Part shown: positions 49,219 through 60,369 of the stretch, one piece after another | Layout of the letters: every line of letters starts with the position of its first letter | How positions within the stretch are numbered: position 1 is the stretch's first letter | Made by a program: the position numbers and the translations under genes | From: Lunularia cruciata | Taxonomy: Eukaryota; Streptophyta; Marchantiopsida; Lunulariales; Lunulariaceae | DNA length: 64,000 nt | Assembly: GCA_948567375.1 (NCBI GenBank) | Contig: OX419759.1 | Location: 44,916,593-44,980,592, forward strand | Direction of reading: 5' to 3' | The notes under the pieces: generated by a model | Seen by the model: only the letters and a program-made list of their open reading frames with translations | What the model was told of the DNA's origin: nothing | Databases searched by the model: none

Positions 49219-52200
49219 GACCTCACTCCTTTTAAGACGCAATGTCCTTGTTGTGCAATTGTTGCTCAAATGCTTGCACCAACACCAGTGCATGTTTCAA
49301 ATTGGTAGCGGGCTCCTATGTTGCTTCATAGAGGGGGTAACCTTTCCACTATACTAGATAGTCCACCCACGGATGGCAAGTACCACACATGCATTTTTGG
49401 AGAATATGCTCCACTTCATATTCCTCTGTGCCATCAATGAGTGTCGGACAAGGTCAAATGTCTTGTGTGGAATGACCTTGGCCTGATCGGGGAGCATATC
49501 TACATAGTAGGGAAACATGGAACACTGGATGGATCTTCATGTGTGGTGGTAGCTCAAGGTGATAGGCCATAACGTCGATGCGTTGAAGAATCAAGAAAGG
49601 CCCAATAAAACAAGGTCTGAGCTTACGAGGTCTAACTAATGTGAGGTTGGTTGTTGATAGCCACACTTGATCCCCAATGTTGAACTCCATGTGCTTACGG
49701 TGTGCATCAACATACTGCTTCTATCAATTTTGTGCAATCTGTAATTTGTGTTTGGCGCTCTCCACACTATGTTTGATTCTAGAAACAAATGTGTTGATTG
49801 CATCGACCTTGGTAGCCACTGGATGAATCTTCATCAAGTTGGAAGGTGTGAAGGGATGCTCACCATACAAGAGGAAGAACAGAGTGACCTGGGTGGATAC
49901 ATTCATTGAATTGTTGTAAGCAAATTCCACCAACGGGGGTAGGATGTCCCACCTCTCTTGCTCTTCTAAGGTGAAGCCACGTAATATGTCTTCAATCATA
50001 CGATTAACCCGCTTTTTTTGGCCATCTGTTTGTGGGTAGTAAGCTGTGGACATGGCCAACTTGGTTTTGAAGAAACCAAAGAGTGTTTGCCAAAACAAAC
50101 TGGTGAATTGAGTGCCTCTATCGGTGATAAGTACTCTAGACAACCCATGGTGAGAGAAGACTGCATCTAAGTATTATTGAGCTAGTTGTAGAGCGGTCAC
50201 ATCCTTGGTGGTAGGGCATACATGAATCATTTTTCTGAGCTGGTCTACAAAGACCATGATGGAGTCAAACCCTGAGGTGGTCTTGGGTAATTCATAGATG
50301 AGATCCATACTCACTTGTTCCCAACGTTGGGTAGGCGTGGAGAGAGGTTGAAGGAGCCATGAAGGAGCTTGATTAGAAGCTTTGTTTTGTTGACAAAGTA
50401 GTCAGCTGTGCACGTAGTCCATCACGTCATGGCTCATCTTGGGCCAATAGTAATGGCGCTAGACTGCATCCAAGGTCTTGTGTACTCCGACATGACCTAC
50501 AATGGCCGAATCATGACATTCTGCTAGAATAGTGGTGCATAATTTTGGGACATTTGGGATCCATAATCTACCATCACAAAAGGTGAGTCCTTGGGTGCTG
50601 GTGATGCCTTTGGATGATTGTGCTTCTACAATCTACAGATCAGTTTTTGTAGCAGCCAGAATCTTTGGCCAAAATTCAGGGTTAATTTTAACCTCTACCA
50701 CCAAGTTGTTTGCCATTGGCATGCGGGTGAATGCATCTACAAGTTGCTTCTTACCTTCCACATAGGTGATTGACATTTTGAAGTGTTGTTGCCACTCTGG
50801 CCACCAAATTAGGTGACAAGATAGATCCTTCTGCATCTCAAGGTAGACTAGAGGTTTGTGGTCTGTCTCTACTACAAATGCCTTCTCACCCAAATAGTGC
50901 TTCCAATGCTGGTTGCTAGAACAATGGCCAACTCTTCTTGTTCTATGGTGTGGTAGTTGTGCTATGCCGGTAACAACTTTTGAGAGAAATATGCAATTGG
51001 ATGCCATCCATCATGCCACTCTTGTTGTAGGACTGCTCCTATTGCTACACTTGATGCATTTGTAGCCAACTTGATTGGTTGTTTTGGGTCATACCATGTC
51101 AAGATTGGTGCATGTAGCAAGGTGGCTTTCAATTCTTGAAAGGCCAACTCTTGTGTGGTTCCCCATGTCCACTTCTTCCCCTAGCCAAGTAGTGCCGTTA
51201 AAGGCTGTGCAACCTTGGAGAAGTCCTTGACAAATCTACGATAGAATCCCATCAACCCCAAGAAGCTCCTGAGTTGAGTCTGATCTTTTGGGGCATGCCA
51301 TTTTTGATTGACCTCTATTTTATCTATCAAAACTTGAATGCCCTCTGCACTTACTCTATGCCCCAAGTAGTCTACTTCAGACTTGCCAAACTCGCACTTT
51401 CAGATTTTGGCATACAATTGATTTTATCTTAGAATCTAGAGGACCTCTCGTAGATGTTTTTTGTGTTCTGTCATCATGCTACTATATACAAAGATATTGT
51501 CCAAGAAGACGATAACAAACTTATCCAAGTATGGACGAAATATGTCATTTATTAGACTCATGGAAGCGGCAGGTGCATTGGTGAGGCCAAAAGGCATCAC
51601 AAGATACTCAAAGTGGCCATACTTGGTTCAAAAGGCAGTTTTGTACACATCCTCCTCTACAATTTGGATTTGATTGTAACTTCTCCGCAAGTCCAATTTG
51701 GTGAATTATCTCGCTCCATGGAGTTGATCAAATAGGTCATCCATGCGAGGTAAGGGGTATTTGTTCTTCACTATTTGCTGATTGAGACCTCGATAGTCAA
51801 TGCACATGCGCATTGTATCATCCTTCTTCTTTGCAAACAAGACAAGAGCCCCATATGGTGATACGTTAGGTTGGATGAACCCCTTTTGCAACATCTCCTC
51901 AATTTGAGTCTTACACTCCTCCAACTCATGAGGTGATAGGCAATATGGGGCCTTACAAGGAGGTGTCTTCCTTGGGAGTGTCTCAATTTTATGATCTACT
52001 CTCCTTTTTGGTGGTAATCTTGAGGGTAGATCATTGAGAAGGACATCTTGAAATTCATCTACCACAGCCTTCAATTTCTCAAGAACTTGTCCATTGAGTT
52101 GTGCACTCTGGACTTCTCTTATTTGACCCATGAAACATCTATCAATCTTACAAATAGTTATCGTCCCTATGACATATAGAGGTAGATCTTGCTTGGGTGA

Positions 52201-54345
52201 TTTTTCCTTAACCGTAATGATTGACCATTGGTGGGCTCTCACTACTTTCTCCTCCAATCTACCATAGGGTTATAATGTTCCATCCATGGTATGCCTAAGA
52301 TTGCATCATAACGAGCTAATTGTATCACTTGCCACTCAATTGCTTCCTGATATTCTCCTACAAAGAATGTTATCCATCTAGGTAATAATTCAATCTATCT
52401 GTTTGCCCGTTAGGCAACTCTACTTCTTCACTCCTATCTCTCTCTAGATCCATTCCCAATCTTATTGCAACAGAGCGAGATAAGAAATTCTTTGTTGCTC
52501 CCGGATCAATTAATACTTTCAATTGATTGCCTTCTAGGACTCCATTCACGACAATCAATTATGAGGTTACCTTTCAAGATCTTTGTGCATTAGTCTTCTT
52601 CCTTCCCTCGCTTCTCTTCTTCCTTATTGAGCTAGTAAGGCCGCAAGGTACATTTACTGGTGATCTTTGTTTTCCAAAGTGATTTCCACCTCCTCTTCTT
52701 CAATGCGCCTCTCCATGTTGTTCAAAGATCACTTGTACAAAGGCTGAAGGTCTCTAGGGAAACAAATGTGACAATTGGTAGATATGTGCCCAATACGGCC
52801 ACAATTGTAACAATGGTGTTGTTCTCCTTGACTTCCATCTCCTCGTGGGACTCCATCTCTTTGTTCTTCTACCCGTCCACGCTCCGCTTGAAGCGGTCGT
52901 GCTCCTTGATCTTGAAATCAAAGGTTGCTCAATTCCATTAGTATTGGTCCACCCATGTGTGGCATTTTGGCCTGATAATGTTGAGGTGGAACTACTCCTT
53001 CACCTCCATCCAATGCTCTTGCTATTCTTTATGCACAAGCAATGGCTTCAAATACCGTGCAAGGATTTTGCACCATTTTTTCTTGGTGAATCTGCTCATT
53101 TAACCCTCATTTGAAATGGTCAAAGCCTCTGCTGGACTCATGTTGGTTATTGCAACTTGTAGATCCAGAAATACCTCCACATACTCTTGTATGTTATTCT
53201 TCTGTCTCAATCCCCATAGTCGGGTTTGAGCCATCTGCACAGAATCCACCAATTGGAGATTCTTTAGCAATCCTTCTTGCATTGTTGTCCACATGACCTC
53301 CCTTCTCTCTACCAAAATGGATTGTTCTGAAGCATCATACCATGTGAGGGCTTTATCGGTCAAGTACCCACATGCAAACACGCCTTCAACATGCTCCAAT
53401 GATCTCTGTTGAGAACAATCAAAATACATATTCATTCTTGAGATCCAATTTTCCACTATTCCCATCATACATTGCCCCTTGTAAGGCTTGATGTTGCAGG
53501 TCTTCTTCATCCGGAGTAGCAATGTGACTTCATCGTTGATAAGGTTCGTAGGCATAAGTGCTTCTCCAAGTACTTTAGTCGTAGGTACTTGGTTTTGAGA
53601 CGGTTCTTCTCCTTGCATTGGCTTGATTGTTCCTGAAGATTTGCACTTGACTTTGTAATGTCTCCATGGTCATCTTAATCTCTCAAAATTCATTCAACAT
53701 CCCTTGCATTCCTTGCACCAGCTCTTGCAATTCCGGATCCATGGTTCTTGCAACACTCAATTGCTAATATCTACTTCAATATAGAATCAATATGATCACT
53801 CTGGAAGGCGCACAAACTATCAAAACTACCATTAGGACCTTAGAAGCTATCACTCGTTGATAATACTCCTTGCTAAAATTCCTAACCACAAAATCTCTAA
53901 ACATTACTTTCGGTCTCACTACATAACGGATTTCTACTTGAGTGTTGAAATGGAGAGGATTTGGGACATTCACATCCATATTATAATAATAGAATGTAGA
54001 TTGTCAAATCCCATTCTCTGTCATATATCACCACAGGTAGAGTCATCAAGTTTGGTGAGTTCATCACCCTATCAATGAATTCTGCGCCAAAGTGATAAAC
54101 TAGCGATACTCTCATTTGCTCACATTGGATATACATAACCTTGATGTGGAATGGATTTAGGAATGGAAATCTAGGTGCAAGAAATTGTCCTCCCGGTGCA
54201 TCCATCCCGTCCGCTCTCTAAAGTCCTTCCTAAGTCTAGCAATTACTCTATGTTCTCCACCTCAAATTACTTAATTTTAGTAGTTCGTGCTCTTCCAAGA
54301 GGGGTGATCCACTCTCTTGGACTAAGACACTCGCTCTAATACCAT
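49219..54345 (-). mobile_element. Ty3 chromovirus copy B internal region (gag-pol), broken
   Basis: Minus-strand order from 54.3 kb down: gag (about 53.77-52.7 kb, with VENWISRMNMYFDCSQQ); a retropepsin-like segment (NQLKVLIDPGATKNFLS, about 52.5 kb); reverse transcriptase ([30 protein letters not shown], about 52.2-51.7 kb); RNase H with LRSFLGLMGFYRRFVKDFSK and VETDHKPLVYLEMQK; integrase (VLITDRGTQFTSLFW, STAYYPQTDGQ, about 50.5-49.7 kb); and a C-terminal chromodomain-like segment (EYEVEHILQKCM, about 49.4 kb). Protease, RT, RNase H, then integrase is the Ty3 order, and the chromodomain makes it a chromovirus. Most domains are present, but the element is broken in many places. A Met-tRNA primer-binding site adjoins its 5' LTR remnant. 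Confidence 0.9.
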
Positions 54346-54370
54346 TGTAATACTCTGAGGACAAGAGAAT
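54333..54370 (-). other. Primer-binding site and truncated 5' LTR end of copy B
   Basis: On the minus strand the LTR tail (TTGTCCTCAGAGTATTACA) is followed directly by ATGGTATTAGAGC, which matches the initiator-Met tRNA binding site (TGGTATCAGAGC) but for one base. Similarity to the copy B 3' LTR stops at about 54370, so most of the 5' LTR is absent. Confidence 0.75.
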
Positions 54371-54373
54371 AAG

Positions 54374-54427
54374 ATATAATATGAAAATTATTGTTGTTCT
54401 TGTAGTATTTGCATTTTCATATTATAT
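54374..54427. repeat. Perfect 15-bp hairpin at the truncated LTR
   Basis: ATATAATATGAAAAT (54374-54388) pairs perfectly with ATTTTCATATTATAT (54413-54427) around a 24-base loop. It begins exactly where the LTR similarity ends. Confidence 0.85.
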
Positions 54428-57400
54428 TAAGTAAGGTTAAATTTAAATTCCATTTTCTCTAAAGTAAGGTCTACTCTATCTTAGTTATGACCAACTTTAG
54501 CTAATTATGACTAATGTAGAACCATCCTTTATCTCTATATAAATAATATCTCTCAAGTATTTTTAATACCAAGCTAAATATCATAATATCACACACATGC
54601 ACAAATGGATGTTACAAGACAAATAAAGTTGCTCATAGCTCTATGAGAAACTTTATAATTGACATGGAGAATTGATGGAAGCTCAATGATTTCATCTCTC
54701 CATTAATCTTCACCCTAGAGACTACATAACTTCCTTGCAAGTATAATGTAAGGTAATGTAAGAATGATGACATCCAAGTGATTCTAAAAAACAATTGCAT
54801 TTTTATATTGCATCTAACTTTAAGCAATTATCACAACTAATTGGATTATTGTGATATTCCACTCATGACAACCATTCAACATAATTGAAGAGGTACTACA
54901 AGAGTTATGCATTAGAGCGGAGCACATGATTGATAAGTTAATTTGATTACTAACTTGTTGAATGTTCTAATCACATTTTCTCTAGATTTTTTCCATTCTC
55001 AATATGTTTCAAGTGCTTTTTTTGTTTCAACTTGTTCCTATATATGAGATAAATGAGCAACACTTTGGTGGATCTTGGATCAACCACCACTACAATTATA
55101 TCATGATTGGCTACTAGACAAAGGAACTAATCCATGAACTCCACTCCAATTTATAAGAGAATGGAGTATAGTAGATCCTTTAATTAGTGGTAAGATATCC
55201 AACTATGGTACAACATCAAAAAGCCTCTATGTGATGATCTCCACATCAATGTATATAAAAGCATCATGCTTTGATGTACTATTTTATTACCACGTCTTCT
55301 TGGGCAGGAGACTGGATATTGGATCTGAGTGCAGAATAGTGGAACTACTTTGTTGTGCTCAGTCCAACAACAATAAAATGGAGTAGTTGTGATTTAGATA
55401 GATATTGTGGTAGCTACATTTTGCAACGCTGATTGCAGGCAAAGGATCTATTTACAATTGCAAATAAGTTTACTTCATTTATTAAGTTTTATCTATAGTT
55501 GAAAATGAGGTTATATCTACTATTAGGTTCCATAGGGAACCAAGTCCAAATGGGGGATCCATGGAAAAATGCAATATCGAAATAGGGAGATACAATGATG
55601 ACATCTCCAAAACATTTAGTTATAGTGGGTGTAGAGATATTTATTATTATCGGTGATGAGATACTAGTACCTTTGATCGTTATGGTTGGCGATTCATAAA
55701 TACCTATCTTACCTTCCCCTTCTATCTCTATCTCTATAGAAGAGGCAGAGGAGGAAGCAAATGTTGACACAAAGAAGAGATCAAGCGTAAAAACTACTTG
55801 ATGTGTGATGGAATGCTTATAAGCATAATAAAGTTTAACTTGGCATTTCACCGGGCTCTCGGGAATTTACTCAAGACCCCATTATATATATAAAGGTCAA
55901 CATTGATTATTTCATTCGATTGGATTTGAAATTTCATCGTGCATGGTAAATTTCTTGGATATCCCATGCCACTACAAAAGATGTATCCCGGAGCGACTAA
56001 TGTAGAATAACTATGTCTTAAAATGAAGTTCAACCTGACATTTTAACGCGTTCCGGGGACTTTGTGAAAACCCCACTATCTACTTTACACTGGAATCTGA
56101 CGTCTTAAACTTTTTGGCCAAATGAGTTTTATATTATTATCTAACATCAAAACGTTGCCGATTTATGATAATTCAGTGGCTTATTTTAGTTTATACGAGT
56201 TTCATTCCGTAGAATTTATTTGTTAATGCTTAGGTGAAAAGCAGAAAAATTATTGCTTAGGTACTGGTGGCAGTATATTTACTTAGAACCACCCAGCAGT
56301 ATATGGCAGACTTAATAAATAGTGCTAGGTTCACATGCTACGGAAAACCAGGGTCTATTATTGTAATTCAATTTGACCCCCTTTTCTTTCTATATAGTGC
56401 CAGGTTCACATGCTCCGCAAAACTCGGGTCCGCTATTCTCATTCAATGTGACCGTCTTGTATTTATATATAGTGCCAGGCAAACATGCTACCAGGGTCTA
56501 CTACTCACATCCAATTAGACACGCTTGTGATAGGGAGTCTAAATCAATTATATTTTCGCCCCTAAAAGAACAAATCCATCAGCCAGGTAAGTAAAAAGTA
56601 TAAATAGAATAAAAAACAAACATTTAAATAAAAAATGATATCTACTTATTATACTAGCTCATACAAATCATCGCCATATTTGGAAGCAGTGATAGTGATA
56701 GCTATGGTCACCGACCAGGTGCCTCGTACAAACGTGCACCTTAACAAGGAGTACGCCGTAGGCTACAAAGCTGCACTTATTCTTCGAGAAATATTTGATT
56801 CACTTTCTTCACGAGAAACATGCCCCATTCTATTTCTTTTGTCTCTCCTTTGTACGGCTTGACGGGTCTTCTCATTCTCCTCGTGTACTATGTGGTCGCG
56901 TTCTCAATTTCTTCACGAGGAACATGCCTGTGGGTTGATGTGAGATCGTGTATCTACAGTTTCTTTTATTTTAAATAAATTGCTGGTTACCGGTTCAATT
57001 GAGATGTCTCTTGTCCCGTATAAAAAGTGTTCTGGATTATTATACAAAAATTAATATCGCATTTGGAAGTTAGTAGTAGAAAAGAAAAAAGGTTTCAAAA
57101 AAGTCTATGAATAAATATATACCATGATACAATCTGTATGTTTTGTATTTTCATATCATATATAAAACAGGAAAGCGGATATAAAGTTAAGAGCTTGGTT
57201 TAAACTCTCATATGAATAAATAAATAAATAAATAATAGATCTAGTATATTAGATTAAATATGAAACAAAAGTAAAGAGGGAACTACTACAATAGAGTAAC
57301 ACAAGATACAATATTTTCAAAATATAATAATAAAGGTCAATAATGTCTATAAATAAAGGCTATATCTTTTAGTCAACTCTCGTTTCAATTAAGAATTTGA

Positions 57401-57880
57401 TATGTTTAATCAAAACCGCTGGTTTTGATTAACATACTAAAATATAAATATTACGATATTATGGTGGGTCGATGATGAATCTGACGATTGACACTTCTCA
57501 TACACTTCGTTTCGAGTCATTAGGGGTTTACACTTACACTTCATGCACCTTTACTGAATTGCTACGGAAGTGACGTCATTCTCGTAAATGTTTACTGGGC
57601 AACTCGTGGACGCCATATCCACTGAATCAAAAGAAGGCGTAAAGACGATTACAGGTGGATAACATCCGGTATTATGATAGATAAAGTGGATATTGTGTGT
57701 CATTCATGGTATTCTTTTGCAAAAACATGAATACACCTGTGGACTGAGGAGTGTTGCAGTCTGTGTTGAACAACGTGTTCGTTGCCGAACAAGAATGAGT
57801 GCAACGCCTTTGCACAGAAATGGACTTGTGCTTTTTATCGTGCGGGATCTAGACCGGTCACCCTATACAGTTGTCGGGAT
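54428..57880. other. AT-rich spacer with short repeats
   Basis: No gene was recognised. A loose direct repeat links 55838-55895 and 56030-56085 (TTTAACTTGGCATTTCACC and TTCAACCTGACATTTTAAC, each followed by an ACCCCA-TAT block). AATA microsatellite lies at 57211-57233. Open stretches are short and lack motifs. Confidence 0.4.
56319..56540. repeat. Three tandem copies of a 75-bp unit
   Basis: AGTGCTAGGTTCACATGCTA (56321), AGTGCCAGGTTCACATGCTC (56396) and AGTGCCAGGCAAACATGCTA (56471) head three units, each continuing with a GGGTC and CAAT-containing body. The third is shortened near its start. Confidence 0.85.
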
Positions 57881-57884
57881 GCCT

Positions 57885-58355
57885 CAATACATTAGGTGGA
57901 TAGAAAAGAAGAGAAGGATTGCAAAAGCTACCCAATCTACTAAATCTTCTACGTAAATATAGGGATAAGAAGCTACTTTATCTACAGAAGAATTGATATC
58001 CAATGGATTATTGGAACCATATGGATGTAATGAAGAATACTAGCACCTGCTATTATAAAAGGAAGCAAATAATGAAGGTTAAAAAAACGATTTAAGGTGG
58101 CATTGTCTACCGAGAAGCCACCCCAAAGTCAAGTTACTGTAGTGTTTCCTACGACAGGTATTGCGCTAGCTAAGCTTGTAATGACTGTGACCCCCCAAAA
58201 GCTCATTTGACCCAAGGTAATACGTATCCTATAAAATCTGTTAGAATCATTAGAAATAAAAAATACGAAGTCGCACTGTGTGGCAGTGCTTGCTATATAA
58301 AGATTGCTCCGAAAAGCGCAAATTAGAATGATTTTCTACTATTAAAAGACTTGCC
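57885..58355 (-). pseudogene. cob: Nuclear copy of mitochondrial cytochrome b (cob), partial (NUMT)
   Basis: Minus-strand translation gives unmistakable plant mitochondrial cytochrome b: [66 protein letters not shown], then in another frame [20 protein letters not shown] and VEDLVDWVAFAIL, and NVLRHPDN. This covers roughly residues 110-270 of the usual ~390-aa protein, with a stop after GNTTVT, several frameshifts and drift at both ends. Cytochrome b is the quinol-oxidising core subunit of complex III; this fragment cannot make it. The surroundings (nuclear repeats, no mitochondrial neighbours) point to a transferred nuclear copy. It directly adjoins the tRNA-like element at 58356. Confidence 0.92.
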
Positions 58356-58500
58356 GGCCGCGTACCTCAGATAGTAGAGCATTCCCATAATAGGGGGAAG
58401 GCCTCCGGTTCAAATCTGGTCGTAGCATGAGACTGCGCTATGTGGAAGAAGGCGACCGCTTAGAAAAAACGAAGGATGTGACAACACCATCAAGCCCGTA
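58356..58500 (+). mobile_element. tRNA-like SINE candidate or tRNA pseudogene
   Basis: GTACCTCAGATAGTAGAGC (58362-58380) resembles a tRNA D arm and box A, and GGTTCAAATCTGG (58407-58419) a T arm and box B, at tRNA spacing. The middle (TTCCC, loop ATAATAG, GGGGA) folds as an anticodon arm with anticodon AAT, but the acceptor arms pair poorly, so a working tRNA is unlikely. About 28 bp downstream follows the core repeat (AAGGCGACCGCTTAG, GAAGGATG, CACCATCAAG) also found at 9.7 and 30.6 kb, which suggests a tRNA-derived SINE with that core as its body. No A tail or target duplication was found. Confidence 0.5.
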
Positions 58501-58694
58501 CAAGGGAGAGACAAAAAGATAAAATAGTGCTAAGCCCCAATAAAGTCTAGATGAGAAATCTGCACTAGTGCACGAAGAAACATCACCTAATGCGAATTAT
58601 GCAAGTCACTGTCTATATACAACTAGAGCATCGGAAGAAACATCACCTAATGTGATTGCTCTCCTATGGATTGCACCAGCCATTGCACTCTGTA

Positions 58695-58821
58695 GAACAA
58701 TGGACACACTGTCTCAAATATGCTACAAAGTATAAGAGTGAGAGTGGTACATGGGGGCCTAACATATGATAAACTATCGCACACTCATTGACAAATGTGT
58801 CAAACATTGTGTCCATTGTTC
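58695..58821. mobile_element. MITE candidate, 127 bp, with TA flanks
   Basis: Perfect terminal inverted repeats GAACAATGGACACA (58695-58708) and TGTGTCCATTGTTC (58808-58821), continuing imperfectly for about 12 more bases, flanked on both sides by TA. This fits a Tc1/mariner-type (Stowaway-like) non-autonomous element. It has no coding capacity. Confidence 0.6.
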
Positions 58822-58883
58822 TATATAACTCCTAAGCAAGAGAAACAGAGAGATGACCTCGTTGTTGCGTACCTCTATATTTG

Positions 58884-59180
58884 GAGACCTTGCTATCTAC
58901 TACTGCAGTCACCTTCCATCCAGAGAAATGTGTAATCACTCCATCCAAAACTGTATCCCACGTTATACACACGGCCCATATGATTTGCAAAAGCTAATCA
59001 CTTGTCGCTCTCAAAGCAAGTGTTCTTTTAATATAGAGACCTTGCTATCTACTACTGCAGTCACCTTCCATCCAGAGAAATGTGTAATCACTCCATCCAA
59101 AACTGTATCCCACGTTATACACACGGCCCATATGATTTGCAAAAGCTAATCACTTGTCGCTCTCAAAGCAAGTGTTCTTT
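58884..59180. repeat. Two-copy tandem duplication, period 152 bp
   Basis: GAGACCTTGCTATCTACTAC at 58884 recurs at 59036, and the copies stay virtually identical through GTATCCCACGTTATACACAC to GCAAGTGTTCTTT (59028 and 59180). The near identity indicates a recent event. Confidence 0.97.
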
Positions 59181-59236
59181 CTCTAAAAGAACACTAGCTA
59201 TACTTGTGCGGGGTGAACTTATTTTACCGGCATCCT

Positions 59237-59283
59237 GGATTCAGCTTGGATCGGACGCAGGATTCAGCTTGGATCGGACGCAG
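59237..59283. repeat. Two-copy 23-bp tandem repeat
   Basis: GGATTCAGCTTGGATCGGAC is present twice, at 59237 and 59260, each followed by GCA. Confidence 0.95.
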
Positions 59284-60369
59284 TTGACGCGGTGAGCCAC
59301 CAAAAAAAGAGACTAATGCAGGACTTTCATTTATTTTCGTTGTTTTCAACGTCTATGTTTATGCATATATTTAGTCAAAATGCAGCCGCTTTTTAGCATT
59401 GAGGAGGCAAGGCTAGTTCCGGGATGTTTTGATAGACGGCACTGTTTAGGAAGTCTTAGGTCCAGGGCTCTAGTAGTTAAAAGGTCCATATTATTATTAT
59501 ATGGACAAGCCTTATCCATTATCGATAATAATAATAAAAGACAAAGCCGTGCCTAACTAAACGCTACTATGCAGGAGGTTTTAGGTGCTGTGTCGTCCGG
59601 CTGCTGCATTCGCTATAAACGCCTACTCTAAGGATTTTCGAACGTGGAAAGATAGCTACAATCCTTAGTACCTGTTTGTAACAAGGAGAGAGAGCATGGT
59701 AAGCACCCATACAAATGACCACATCCAATTTGGTCTTCGAGAAGGTCCCCTTCTCGATGTCAAGGCATGGGAATGCATAAATCTGCAGATTCTGGGAAGA
59801 GGTCTAGTGAATGATCATTTCACGCGAGGAACAAGCAAAACTATACCTACTTGTTTCCGATTTTTGAGATGATTCACACAGGCAACATTGAAACGGTGCT
59901 GTCACAAATCAACCAAGTAGGACCAAAACTGAACTTATTAAGGTGGAAATTGAGGGACTTACCAGTGACGACGAGCATCCTCTCTTCATTCTGCTTGATG
60001 ACCTTGTTAATATTGGATTAACAGCAGCATTGTTCTAAGACTCGAGGATCCATCATGAAAGCAACGGATCCTTCATGCTATGGCAATAACGTGCGGAGTC
60101 TGTTGCATTTGCAGTCACATATCGACCGTTAAAAGGAATGCCACTCCCTTCAATATCTCGATAGACAGTGCATTTGTGGCAAGTTCCTGCCGGGATACCA
60201 TGATCAACGCACAGAATCAGCTTTGCAAATCTACCCTACTTCCTACTCAAAGGAAGGAGGGAATATAAGAAGAGGATGGAACCATAATCAGACTCAAGAC
60301 GGCTAATGTCACCGCTGATTGAGAAAAGCAAGTACAGTGAGCTCGCGCACCTACCTTGGTCTAAGACTT
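59284..60369. other. Spacer without a recognised gene
   Basis: It holds a small AT palindrome near 59488-59507 (CCATATTATTATTATATGG) and an (ATA)n stretch near 59525. Nothing else was recognised. Confidence 0.4.

Noticed and set aside
58356-58427. Functional tRNA-Ile(AAT) gene
   Set aside because: D, anticodon and T arms can be drawn, but the acceptor stem pairs at only about five of seven positions with mismatches, and the T stem is imperfect.
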